Shown here: one piece after another, positions 1 to 9,965 of the stretch
Position numbering within the stretch: position 1 is the stretch's first letter
How the letters are laid out: the number at the start of each line of letters is the position of its first letter
Position numbers and translations under genes: made by a program
The notes under the pieces: generated by a model
Database searches by the model: none
What the model saw: only the letters and a program-made list of their open reading frames with translations
Told to the model about the DNA's origin: nothing
From: Morchella semilibera
Lineage: Eukaryota > Ascomycota > Pezizomycetes > Pezizales > Morchellaceae
Length of the DNA stretch: 64,000 nucleotides
Assembly: GCA_009192285.1 (NCBI GenBank)
Contig: CM018605.1
Coordinates: 2,583,247-2,647,246 of the forward strand
Reading direction: 5' to 3'

Positions 1-1473
1 AGTACCTTACACAACCACGAAGTGAGAAGGAGCACAAGGACGATGAACCGGGGATGGAAGGGGAAGGGGACGAGGGGGTCCTTCCAGGTTCAGGGAGGGG
101 TGTGGGATGGATGGGATCTGGAGGGACGATCGGGATTGATATGGCAGGGTGGTGCTGTGACCGGATATTTGCCCTACAATTAGAAGCCCAGACTCTATTC
201 AGTGTGCTTCTTCTCGTTCTCCCGCAATTGTATCGTGAGCGTTTATATAATGGTATCACTTTTTGGTTTTCTTATTATCCTTCGGAATTTGTGCGGCGGC
301 ACGAGGAGCACATGGAGCTGCAGAAAGCCAGATGGTTATGTATCTTGGAAAGGGGCAAGTCTAGGGGAGTGGGTGTATTCTACATGTACCTTGTATCTCA
401 TGCGCATGAGGTACTGTATCCTGATAACTGCACCTGTAACAACCCTACATGTATTTTGATAGTGAGCGTATATCACGCTGGAGTATAATTATATAACGCC
501 GGTACATTGCACTGCAATCTATTAATCTATTACTAGGAAGTGCATGTAGATATTATTTCCATCACTTCACCTCTTCTTTGTTGAGGTCTGTCCTCTCTCT
601 CCTAACTGGTTGAAGTGCAGCCGCCCAGGATGGTGCAGGCGGGGACACCTGGCTGACATTCAGAACCCAATTCGTCCCATCTGCTACGCCCATCGCCGCC
701 TTTCGAGACGGGGTGGTCACCCAAACATAATACATACATGTACGTAACGTTCTTTAGGACAGTAGAACAGTTCTTGACCGAGATACATGCTAGAGGGGCC
801 ATTGTTGTCGGGGTCTGTGTACCACCCGTATCATGTATAACTTAATGAAACTTGATCAAAAATAGACCTGCTACAACACATGTACCTAATCTTTGAAGTT
901 GGCTGAGGTAGCCCAGACGCTCGCCTTCTAAATCTACATTGAGATTCTTCGGGTATTGAAATTTAAGATATCGGTCCTAACCTATAATTACATGTATCAA
1001 TAGTGCCGAGCGGCCCGCAGCTCGGCACATGGCACTTCCCGTGTCGATTTTTTTTTTTTCCTTCCCTCCTGCTCGGGTTCGGGTTCGGCAGGCCCTGAAA
1101 CCTCCAGGTGGTGGATTGTGAACCCCGGAAGTCTTTGGGGTCGTTAAGCATAAACCCGTGATCGCTACGAAGCTGCCCTGAAGCTATCTAGCTTTACTAG
1201 ATATCACCACAAAATAGATCGACAGGTCAATTGTTGAGCTCTTTTGTCACCTAGCAAGGTCTAAAGTTGCATGCATTTCCTTGCGAGCTTACTCCAATAT
1301 GTCAGGGTACCAACCCTAGGCTATTGTCTTGGCATAATACCAGTGTGGGAAAAGTGAAACTGCCATCCCACTTCCTAAAAAAAATCACCGCAAACAACAT
1401 CTCACAAACCCCACCTTACCGACAACTTCTTGATCCTCCCCCTCCAGGTCTACATCTCTCATCATCCGTAATT
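1..1473. other. Intergenic, no gene recognised
   Basis: No open frame here has a recognisable product or convincing splice pattern. The stretch carries four exact TACATGTA palindromes (near 381, 446, 735 and 989) and a short pyrimidine tract near 1047-1075. The last 100-200 bases, with CT-rich tracts just before 1474, are the likely promoter and 5' UTR of the eIF3h gene. Confidence 0.6.
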
Positions 1474-2769
1474 ATGGCTGCGTAAGTCCTCCAGCTACTT
1501 GCACCTGTTTAGGGGGAAATGTCTAATTTTCTTTGTGCCCCGCAGCCCTGTAACTGCTCCCTTCAAGTCCGTTCGTGTGGACGCTCTTGTTGTTCTCAAA
1601 ATCGCCAAACACTCTTCTTCGGCGCACCCACAAGTCGTTACAGGCCAGCTTCTTGGCAAGTTTTCCGGTAAAATGACAATATATTCAGAGGGCTAATTGT
1701 GAATAGGTATGGATGTGGACGGCGAGCTCCAAGTGACAAATTCTTTCCCATTCCCATCTGCCGATCCTGCTGCTACTAGCAGTGACTTCAATGAGAATAA
1801 CAGCTCCGCCAATGCTGCCGCCGCTGCTCCGAGGGCTAAGGCAAATGCTTTCTATCAAGCAGAGATGGTGAGATGTTTGAGGGAGATGAACGTGGATGCG
1901 AACAGCGTTGGATGGTACCAAAGCGCCAACTTGGGAAATTTCGTATGTCCCCAGTTCTTATATTATCACCAGACGAAGGAGTTATTAGGAGAAGTTCACA
2001 AAGAAGCCAACAGAGTGGTTAGGGCTAATATAATGGGCCATAGTTAAACACAAATTTTGTCGAGAACCAATATTTCTACCAGTCAGCTCTTAACGAGCGC
2101 ACCGTCGCCCTTGTCCACGACACTGCCCGTAGTGCACAGGGGACACTTTCTCTCCGTGCGTTCCGCCTGACCCCCGCGTTCATGGCCGCCCAGAAAGAAG
2201 GAAAATTTACGTCAGAATCCCTTTCTAAGTACAACCTTACATATCGCGATATTCTCATTGAACTCCCTGTTACAATTCGCAACAGCCACCTACTTACAAC
2301 TCTTCTTCACCAACTTGACTCGCCCCCTCTTCCAGCTAACCCAACCCCCTTATCTCTCTCTTCACTCGCCCCAACTCCATTATTCCCTAATTACGATAGT
2401 CTAGACCTGAGTATCGATCCTTTCCTTGAGAAGAACTGCGATCTTCTCCTCGACTCTATTGAGACACACTATACCGAGCTTAATAACGCACAGTATTACA
2501 CCCGCCAGCTTGCGCGTGAGCAGACAAAGATCACTGCATGGCAGACTAAGCGGAAGAGCGAGAATGTCCTCCGCGCGGCGGCAAAACAGGAACTGCTGCC
2601 GGAAGACGAGTGGACTAGACTCTTCAAACTCCCCCAAGAGCCCAGCAGGCTGGAGAGCTTGTTGAACAGCAGACAAATCGAGCAATATGCAAAGCAGGTT
2701 GATGGGTTTACAGCCGGTGCGACAGCAAAGATGTTTGCGGTAAATGCGGGTTTGAACAAGACAGAGTAG
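1474..2769 (+). CDS. EIF3H: Eukaryotic translation initiation factor 3 subunit H (eIF3h)
   Basis: Predicted as join(1474..1481, 1546..1655, 1707..1942, 2044..2769), 359 residues. It encodes an MPN-domain subunit of eIF3, the cytoplasmic scaffold that helps load mRNA on the 40S ribosome. The N-terminal MPN region reads through [27 protein letters not shown] and an expanded Ala-rich loop ([11 protein letters not shown]), then [12 protein letters not shown] and [20 protein letters not shown]. As is usual for eIF3h, the catalytic JAMM residues are not evident. The C-terminal half is helical, with [10 protein letters not shown] and a final NKTE. The first exon is only 8 nt (Met-Ala-Ala split). Intron 2 appears to be a GC-AG intron (1656-1706), since only that boundary keeps LLG joined to MDVDG. 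Intron 3 (1943-2043) joins NLGNF to LNTNFVENQ. All phases sum to a clean frame. The closest neighbour is the tRNA-Trp 550 bp downstream on the same strand. Confidence 0.93.
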
Positions 2770-3322
2770 GGGGGCGTATAAAATGTGAGATGATGTTGGG
2801 TATCGTTCTTCTAGTATATTTTTCCCTTCCTTTCTTCCAATTTTATTTCACGTTCTTGTTTCTTTTTTTTTCTTTTTTTTCTTTTTTTCTTCCTTTCTAG
2901 TTTGCGGCGCTAGCTTTCTGTGGCTTGGGTGTCGGTTTTCTTGTAAGTGGGAACAACAAAAAGTTATTGGTTGGCTGGTAGGATGCTTTATAAATAGATC
3001 CGACTTCTTGCTAGATATTTTGTCATACCTTTTAACTTTCTTTGTACGAGTTTTTGAGCATACTGTAGTGAATAATGCACGTATGAACATAGGCTTTTTT
3101 TTGTCATGCCTCTGTCTTGTAGTACCGGGGGTTAACCATAAATACCAGCAAGATTCTCTTCGTATTTACCCTCAACCCCAGGTACATAACAATCTTGTTG
3201 TGGCGCGGTGCACTAATGGTTCCTGTTGAGGTTAAATTTTTGTCCCAACCACCAGATCAACTTACAGAACGAATTGATGCTGTAACAAGCTCTTTGGCTA
3301 ACTATGTAAAATGTAGTTTCAT
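2770..3322. other. Intergenic between eIF3h and tRNA-Trp
   Basis: Contains the 3' UTR side of eIF3h with T-rich tracts (about 2851-2898). I see no further gene; two short overlapping open frames have no recognisable content. Confidence 0.5.
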
Positions 3323-3394
3323 GACTCCGTGGCGCAACGGTAGCGCGTTCGACTCCAGATCGAAAGGCTGCGTGTTCAAATCACGTCGGGGTCA
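3323..3394 (+). tRNA. tRNA-Trp (CCA), intronless
   Basis: A 72-nt cloverleaf can be folded by eye. The acceptor stem GACTCCG pairs with CGGGGTC (one G-U) with A as discriminator base. The D stem GCGC/GCGC encloses AACGGTA. The anticodon stem TTCGA/TCGAA holds the loop CTCCAGA, with anticodon CCA for UGG (Trp). The T arm GCGTG/CACGT encloses TTCAAAT. There is no intron, and the 3' CCA is not encoded, as expected for a eukaryotic gene. A weak T stretch follows after about 50 bp, near 3449. Confidence 0.95.
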
Positions 3395-5315
3395 TAGAAA
3401 ACCTCTCCTGGCCTTGGATCTCATCAGTTCAATTCCAGGGGCATAATCGTTTTTATAACTTTTCATGGTGTCATGACCGCAAAGACGCTAAAAAGAATAT
3501 GAAACATCATTCGGAGCGCACCACTTCCTCCCGGCTCCCCCCACCCCCTCATAATATGGCAGCTGTCTTAAACTCTGGTGGCATTTCCCTATATACAAGT
3601 GTATGTATCTATTTTGTCAAAGGAGGTCTGTTGCTCGGTAAGTTTCGAGTGATGTTGTATGACTGAATTCTGTTGTATCCCCTAAGCTGTCAGTAATTAA
3701 TGCTAACAACCAGGAAAAGCAAATTCCGACCCTTTATTATAGATAGGTTTTTGGTATTCTTGCCACCGTCTGGTTACCAACATGTGGTGTTGTATGGACG
3801 CGGCGTTTGTTAGCCGTCATAGGAAATGACTCGGCCGGTCAAAAGCAAAGGTCACGGGGCAACGGCCAAAATACGGACTTTTTGCGACACTCCAGGCACC
3901 ACTACCAATTGATAGACTTTTGGACTTAAGATATAGACCCAGAAAGCATCAAGAACCCCCTGTCAAAGTAAGTACCTTGCTCTGACTTCGATTGTGGGTG
4001 GTGTAGCAAGCTCTAGAAGTCCCAATTTTCGCCAAGAACATGTCTTGGCGGAAGCACCACAAGGGCGTGGCAACCGCACCTAAAAAATCAATTTTGAGCC
4101 AAAAACCGGTCGCCAAGGTTTAGACTCAGAAGCTGGCTGCCAAAACGCTCTAATATTGCAACATGATTTTATCCTATGTTTGGGTTCGTTCTGATTTGGA
4201 CTCTTCAAGTGATTAAGTAGGCTCTGGTAAATTATCATTTGCTCAAATGTGTTGTTGAAATCCTTTTGTAAAAAATAGCCATTTTCGTTTGGTTTTTGAT
4301 GTGGGGCTTTTGGACGTGATACTTTTACACGGATCAAAACCGAGAGCTAAAAGAAGAACAAATGGGCGATGGCATTCCAAAAATTGAGTAGAGTATAATA
4401 GTGACAATAAATAAATCTTAAGACACCCATCCCGTACAGTGATCCCCCGTAACTGTACATCCCGTCGGCACTCTGTATTAATAATTGACGAGCATCGTCA
4501 GCTTCGATCAATTTTGCCATCATAAACAAGGCACGGGAAAAGGTAATTAGAGGCTTACCGGTATACCGCCCTACTTAATCGGGACACCTCACCCCTTATT
4601 TCCCCTCACGGTCGATTCTCGAGTCCTTAGTAGCTTGTATGATATGTGTTTTCGAAAACCCCATTTTCCAACCGAGGTGGGTGCCCGGGGCAAAAACCGG
4701 GCTATGGATAGAGATCTCGGTCGAAAAACTGATTCTACGAAACCCCCCCTGAGGCGGAGATTTTGGGCTTGTCAGAGTAGTAGTAGTAGCTGGAGCCCTG
4801 CCGATAATAGGGCAAACGGAAGAAGCAGTAGGGCCTTTCCAGAGGAGTTTAAGGTAGGTGACGAGTGGGCGAGAATTTTTTAAAACGGTAGTTGGCATGG
4901 CTAATATAATTTAGGTAAACAGGGCCGTAACCTTATAGTAGCTATAGAGGCCTTGGATAAACTGGAGATAAGGAGTAGTAAACTCGAGGGCAGGCGTCAA
5001 GGTAGCAGTCGGGAATTTTTGAAGTTGGAGAAATAGAACTCTGATATCCTGGCGCTCAAGATTGTATAGTTTGGTAGTCGATAAGCTACAGGAGCAGTAC
5101 CTTTTTGGGGAAGGCCAGGCGTGGCGTTTTTTCTAGAGAGACGGAAGGAAGCTCGATTCTAGTCAAAGTTAAAGGAGGAACTGGTGGGTTTTAATTGAAT
5201 AAATACATCTCCGATGGTTAAGTAGTGCGTTTTGGAGCGACGGTGGCCGCTATCATTGGTTGAAGATTGAAAAAGGGCCATCCTGACGAGAACACTAGAA
5301 CTTCAATACTCCATT
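3395..5315. other. Intergenic, no gene recognised
   Basis: About 1.9 kb with only short open frames on both strands and no recognisable protein or RNA. It leads into the transposon island that starts at 5316. I see no clear repeat in it. Confidence 0.5.
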
Positions 5316-5430
5316 TACAGCCTCTGGTAGAATTATTGTAGAAACAGGGGTCTAAAAACAGGGTTTAGGTGGCTGGCCCAGCCAATAGAACTCTTGCCAC
5401 GCTTCGAAAATAATTCTACCAGAGGCTGTA
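5316..5430. mobile_element. MITE-like element, 22-bp inverted repeats, TA ends
   Basis: The left arm 5316-5337 (TACAGCCTCTGGTAGAATTATT without its last bases reads CAGCCTCTGG after TA) is the exact reverse complement of 5409-5430. The element is 115 bp including a TA dinucleotide at each end, so the mobile unit would be 5318-5428 with a TA target duplication. Ends of the form TA/CAG...CTG/TA are typical of Tc1/mariner-type non-autonomous elements. The 71-bp centre has no coding capacity. The family assignment is inference; the inverted repeat is directly visible. Confidence 0.68.
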
Positions 5431-5971
5431 CCTACTCGGCGAGTCTTGGCTGCCGGCTAGTAGAGTACGGGAGGCCAAGACACGCACAAGCTAAGGGCGG
5501 TGTTGGATCAAAATTGTTCGGGATTTCGGTATGCGGTAGGTCCCGTCAAATATACAAAGGTAAGATACTGGGAGTAAGAAACACGGTTATAAACCGGTTA
5601 TAAACTCACGTCCAGCTCAGAGGAGTAAGATACTATGGTAGGGTTAGGGGGTTATTAAGTAATAATATAGGAAGAGGGCACCAGTAGCGAGAAACAAATC
5701 CCCCCAAACTTTCTAGTAGACTGTTGAAGACACACCCGCATTTTTGGCTCATGTCATCCGGGGTATCATTTAGTTATAAACATCAGTTCCCAACAGCTTG
5801 AGTATTTTGTCCTGTTTTAAACACGGTCTCCAGTATCTCACGGGACTCTGGTATGCGGGTATGCGAGGACCGCCAGGCACACCCATTGTGAGCAGATAGC
5901 GTAGCCATACCCGCCTAGAAAAAAACTGCCTAATAGGGAACTCGCTGAGTAGGGAAACGGAGTAGAGTACC

Positions 5972-6143
5972 TACAGTCGTCCACCGTCGCTTGACGAATA
6001 CCGCCAGTTGACGAACAGGGGACTTTAGGCCAATGGAAATTGTAGGACTGGAGATCTCGCAGGTTGGCTGTTTCTTGAGATGTATACCTGGGATCCCTGT
6101 TCGTCAACTGGCAGTATTCGTCAAGAGACGGTGAAAGACTGTA
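5972..6143. mobile_element. MITE-like element, about 49-bp inverted repeats, TA target duplication
   Basis: The arms 5972-6020 and 6095-6143 are reverse complements with only a few mismatches; the core TTGACGAATAC and CCAGTTGACGAACAGGG are shared. The two ends read TA-CAGTC and GACTG-TA, giving a 168-bp unit (5974-6141) with a TA duplication, as in Tc1/mariner/pogo families. The inner 74 bp carries no gene. It lies 540 bp from another TA-flanked MITE and 250 bp upstream of a piggyBac remnant, so this is a local transposon cluster. Confidence 0.75.
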
Positions 6144-6389
6144 CTTCTAACCCCGCAAAATCGACAACTACAATCGCACCTCAAGGTACAGAACCCCGGG
6201 CTAAGAAATATTTGCTATAATGGAATGAATTTGAGGATTGTTTTTCGCCTCACCAAAAAAACCTCCGTACCCCCTGGCCTGGTGAAATTTGCAGATTCGG
6301 GACCCCCCATTCAACTTTGGAAGCCTCGGCAGTCAGCCTGTGCAAGCCGTTTGTATTTAGTTCTTCGCTATTAGCTCTCTATTTTCAAA

Positions 6390-7080
6390 ATGCCTCCTAA
6401 AAGAAAGCCCTTACAAGATATCACTGAACTCTCCGGTAACTCAACTGCTTTAGCAGTTGCTAAAAAGACTCGACTCTCCAAGAAGGTTCTGACAGCGGAA
6501 GAACAAAAGTCTCGCATCCAAAGGCTGCCAGAGCCACCCATATTTGATTGCTTTCAGGGTCCACACGCTCATGATGCCGAACCTAAGCTTCCTCTAGGCT
6601 TTGACCCGACTCCACTCAATATATTTGAACTATTTTTTGCGGGGAAGACGCTTGAAGTGATAGCAAGAAACACCAATCAATATGCAGATTTCAAGAGAGC
6701 AGATTTTGATGTTACGCGACTCAACCTATCTGATACACAGAACTTTGTACGCAAGTGGAAGCCAGTAACCGTTCCGGAGCTCAAGATATTTATTGGTCTA
6801 GAAATTCATATGGGCATTTACCGGTTTCCATCCCTCAAATTATATTGGAGTAGAGATGTCAAACACAACATTTTTAGTAAGATGTCTCTTGGGTTAGTAG
6901 CAACAGACTTCCCCCCAACGAATGGTGGAAAAAATTAGAGCCGCTTGCATCAGATTTAAGAAGGAAATATATGGAGCGATATCTTCCTGCAAGTGATTTA
7001 TCGTACGATGAAATGGTATGCTTTCAAGGTCGTAGTATCACACTGTTAGCCAGGAAAGCCGATCGATAATGGTTATAAGG
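6390..7080 (+). pseudogene. PiggyBac-type transposase, frameshifted and truncated
   Basis: A DDE transposase of the piggyBac family, an enzyme that cuts and pastes DNA at TTAA. The intact first part (6390-6938, ATG start, 182 residues) has a Lys-rich N terminus and the family blocks PLNIFELFFAGKTLEVIARN, ELKIFIGLEIHMGIYRFPS and LYWSRD. At the C-run near 6911-6916 the frame slips. The adjacent frame continues with EWWKKLEPLASDLRRKY and YDEMVCFQGRS, the region of the first catalytic Asp. Near 7045-7055 a second shift leads to GKPIDNGYK, which matches the conserved KPI-x-GYK block, and homology then ends. Intact relatives are roughly 500-600 residues, so more than half is missing, including the later catalytic Asp residues. 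A GT...AG reading of the 7018-7055 stretch would delete the conserved FQGRS motif, so frameshift is the better explanation. Inactive remnant. Confidence 0.85.
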
Positions 7081-7209
7081 GCCCCTCTCTGTGTTTTTTT
7101 TTTTTTTTCAATAAAAAAAATAATAGACTCGATTTACCACTCACGTGTGACCCAATCTAATCAAGCAACAGTATATCGTATACAGAGTAAACAGAGTATA
7201 AAGAGTTCA

Positions 7210-7989
7210 TCAACCACACCTAAATAAAAGACCTAATAGTGTAGTTACATCACTTTCAGGGAACCCTGGGTACAGACATGTGGTTACGAATCCCCTGCAC
7301 AACGCGAGGTACACACAGTCCACCACAACCGAGTAGTCCTTCATCCATCTCTTTTTGTTCGTTCCCATAGTGCCAAACAAGACGGTAAAGTTCTCCGTAG
7401 TGATAAAAGATGTACCATCGTATCTAATCATTCGCCAATGCTCTCCCGTTGTAACAAACCCGTACACCTCGCCAACACTACCATTGTTGTCTCTCATATC
7501 CTTCATCGACAGCAGACACTGTAGACTCATCTTTGCCTCTACTATGAGGATGAACTTTTCTTGTTCCACCGAAATCAGATCCACTACAACAAAATCTTCC
7601 GTGCCTCCTGTCTCACCGTCGGTAGAGACAATCTCTTTCTCGGACCGTAATTTTATACTCTCACGTCCGGAGATGAGTATAAAGTTGTTGAGTATTGGAC
7701 TGATGACCGTATAGACCAAATGATTGATGTTGGCTTCTTTGAAATCTGGATCCGCTTCCGTAGGGTAACCCTCGATTCGAAGATATTCCACTATCCGGTC
7801 ATAAACCTTTTCCTTGATCCCCGAGATGGCGCCCAGGCCAGGCCTTGCGTTTGCCAACATTCTGTCAACTGGTATCTGCTCGAGTGATGGAATTCTGAAG
7901 CCTAGTCTTTTGTCTGCTTGAGCCGCGGTCATTTCGGAATACGAAGTAATCCACTTCGACTTTCGCTTCTTCTGGGTATCGTCACCCAT
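7210..7989 (-). CDS. Orphan PD-(D/E)XK nuclease-like protein
   Basis: Single-exon frame of 259 residues from the first ATG at 7989; the frame is open upstream to a GTG at 8055. The middle of the protein has two beta strands in the order EDFVVVDLIS, then KFILIVEAKM. Asp137 and Glu151-x-Lys153 fit the D...(D/E)XK active-site pattern of restriction-endonuclease-fold proteins. Downstream are CLLSMKDMRDNNGSV, VYGFVTTGEHWRMIRYDG and KRWMKDYSVVVDCVYLAL. From memory, with no search run, this block resembles an uncharacterised family scattered unevenly in fungi and other eukaryotes, in which the segment after EAK is several residues longer; here it may carry an in-frame deletion. The gene sits 130 bp from the broken piggyBac, in opposite orientation. 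Function unknown; a nuclease or degraded nuclease is a structural guess. Confidence 0.6.
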   Translation of the reverse strand: MGDDTQKKRKSKWITSYSEMTAAQADKRLGFRIPSLEQIPVDRMLANARPGLGAISGIKEKVYDRIVEYLRIEGYPTEADPDFKEANINHLVYTVISPILNNFILISGRESIKLRSEKEIVSTDGETGGTEDFVVVDLISVEQEKFILIVEAKMSLQCLLSMKDMRDNNGSVGEVYGFVTTGEHWRMIRYDGTSFITTENFTVLFGTMGTNKKRWMKDYSVVVDCVYLALCRGFVTTCLYPGFPESDVTTLLGLLFRCG

Positions 7990-9680
7990 AGTGTCTGTGT
8001 ATATTAATGCGTCAGTGTTACTTCTCGCCGACTGTAGGAATAGAGGGAGACTCACGATATCGTCTATGGTGTTGCTGTCACTAGTATTAGTGCGTGCCGC
8101 AGAATGTCTGTATGCGGAGGGCTATGCGCCGTGGTTTACAAACGTCCGTCAGAGTGTTGTAGCGGTGATGGTTTTTATCAACCGGAGCGGGGGATTGCCC
8201 CCCCTCTATAAGAAACCTCGTTATAAGAAAGACCTTGCCAACACACACGGTACACACTAAGTACTCTGCATCAAAATCTCACTTGCTATAAGAAACAAAA
8301 ACCCGCTGCCACCTCATTTTTTATAGAGATCGAGGTGTCGCTGGTTTGCGACCCTATCTACAATAATCCCCTACAGCAGACTTAGCTGTAGTCCCCTGTG
8401 GTCTATTCTCCGTGACAACAGTCTGGGAACCACACTCTCGACCGCTGATTAGTCAAATAGGAAGGAACCCTAACCCATATTGCATTACTGGGGGAGCAGT
8501 TCTTAGAGTCATAGGCTCTTACCAGCAGGTTTTGCCCAAAGATATGGGCGGCTGTTGGGTGGAAGTACATAGCACTACCGGAGACTTCAAAGTATTTATT
8601 GATAGACGGTCAGTCCGAATTGCAACGAGACACTTAAACCCTTTCTATTAATCGTGGTATAAAAAGATTACAGGATTGGAAGACTGTCACAAACCGTCAG
8701 GCATGCTAAAAACCACAACTCGGACTTACTGGGCGTTAGATACATCACGTTGCCATAGAGTGTTTAAGTGTCTCGGGTTGTAATTTTGACTGGCCGTCTA
8801 TCAGATATTATGTGCTCTACAGAGCGCCCCCTGTGCATGCCGGGCCAAAAGAACCGGGCAGAGCTACATGTACCTCTCAATCTTGAGCTTTCCTCCTTTC
8901 GTCTCCACTGCCCAATGTTACTCTTCAGGGCCGGGGGAGCACAGTCACATTTCTGCCCCTGAACCTTGTGTCGTGGTCACCGAAGGGCTAATACAGCTTT
9001 TACCCAAGTTCTTTACTTGCGGCAACATGAGAAAAAAAAATGGTACGTGGAAATCCCATTAACAGCTACCCGCTCGTTTCCTAAAGAATCGGATGTCGTT
9101 GCAACCAAACGCCTACAACATCCTAAGAAAACAATTCACTATCCACTACGCCAGTTTAGTCGCCACACTCCATAGAATTCTGGGATAGGGCCGCTCTACT
9201 CTTAAAAAAAAGACTTTTATACCGGTCCTCTAGCTGTGGTACGAGTACGAGTTCGATGCTACTGTATGACCAAGAAGAGTATACGTCGCTGTATACAATT
9301 AATAAATTAAACAAGGAAAAAAAGTATACGTCACAGATTATCACTCGCTAGAAGTTTGGTTGCGGTTGTTGAAATTTGGTCTTTTCGGAGCAACAGGTAG
9401 ACAGTACGAGACTTGATTGCAACCTTTAAAAGAGCTGCCTTATATACCCATATAAATCAGTCACATGTGTGTACTCCTGGGCACTACGACAACGACTAGT
9501 CTCGATCTCCCAAACATAACAAATATGACAATGACCCCCGAAGCAAGAGCGGTATTGGTTGGTTGTTGTCGCTAGATTATTATAATTACCGGTATTCGCG
9601 GCGTTAATTTATGTACAACGTACCTATTCATCAAACCATCTCCAATTCCTAGCTAGACAGACAAACGCACCTCTAAAACC
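7990..9680. other. Transposon-island flank without a clear gene
   Basis: Holds the upstream side of the PD-(D/E)XK-like gene. The motif TATAAGAAA occurs three times between 8214 and 8295. A separate long imperfect inverted repeat lies at 8600-8802. The short frame 8412-8651 ends in a basic segment (FIDRRSVRIATRHLNP) overlapping the left arm of that repeat, and I could not assign it. Confidence 0.45.
8600..8802. repeat. Imperfect inverted repeat, about 41-bp arms
   Basis: 8600-8640 is largely the reverse complement of 8761-8802. Shared blocks are TGATAGACGG, CAGTC and GAGACACTTAAAC, with substitutions and a small gap between them. The 120-bp spacer has no gene. It may be a decayed MITE or the ends of a deleted DNA transposon; no clear target duplication is visible. 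Confidence 0.55.
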
Positions 9681-9965
9681 CCAGGACATCTTTTCGATCG
9701 AGTACAAACAGCGGGTAACCAGCCCCTCCCTTAGAAATACCATCGATTGATCTACACGTGCTAGTAAACGCCCTCTCTCGACTGCTTCCCTCCTAACTAA
9801 ACATATATGCAGCCATAACCAGGGCATCTTTTCGATCGAGTACAAACAGCGGGTAACCAGCCCCTCCCCCAGAAATACCATCGATTGATATAAACGACGT
9901 GCTAGTAAACGCACTCTCTCGACTGCTTAAGCTTCCCTCCTAACTAGGCATATATGCAGCCATAA
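9681..9965. repeat. 148-bp tandem direct duplication
   Basis: Unit 1 (9681-9828) is repeated as unit 2 (9829-9965), starting at CCAGGACATC and CCAGGGCATC respectively and ending in TATATGCAGCCATAA. The copies differ by a few substitutions and by short insertions in unit 2 (for example AAGCTT near 9930). The similarity indicates a fairly recent local duplication. There is no convincing coding sequence in it. Confidence 0.85.

Noticed and set aside
54-488. 144-codon open frame near the left edge
   Set aside because: Gly-rich start then composition unlike a protein, no recognisable domain, no splice context.
7018-7055. 38-nt GT-AG intron in the piggyBac remnant
   Set aside because: Splicing it would delete the conserved FQGRS block, so a frameshift explains the reading frame better.
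8412-8651. 79-codon frame ending in a basic segment
   Set aside because: Overlaps the left arm of an inverted repeat; could be a retroelement fragment but nothing allows an assignment.
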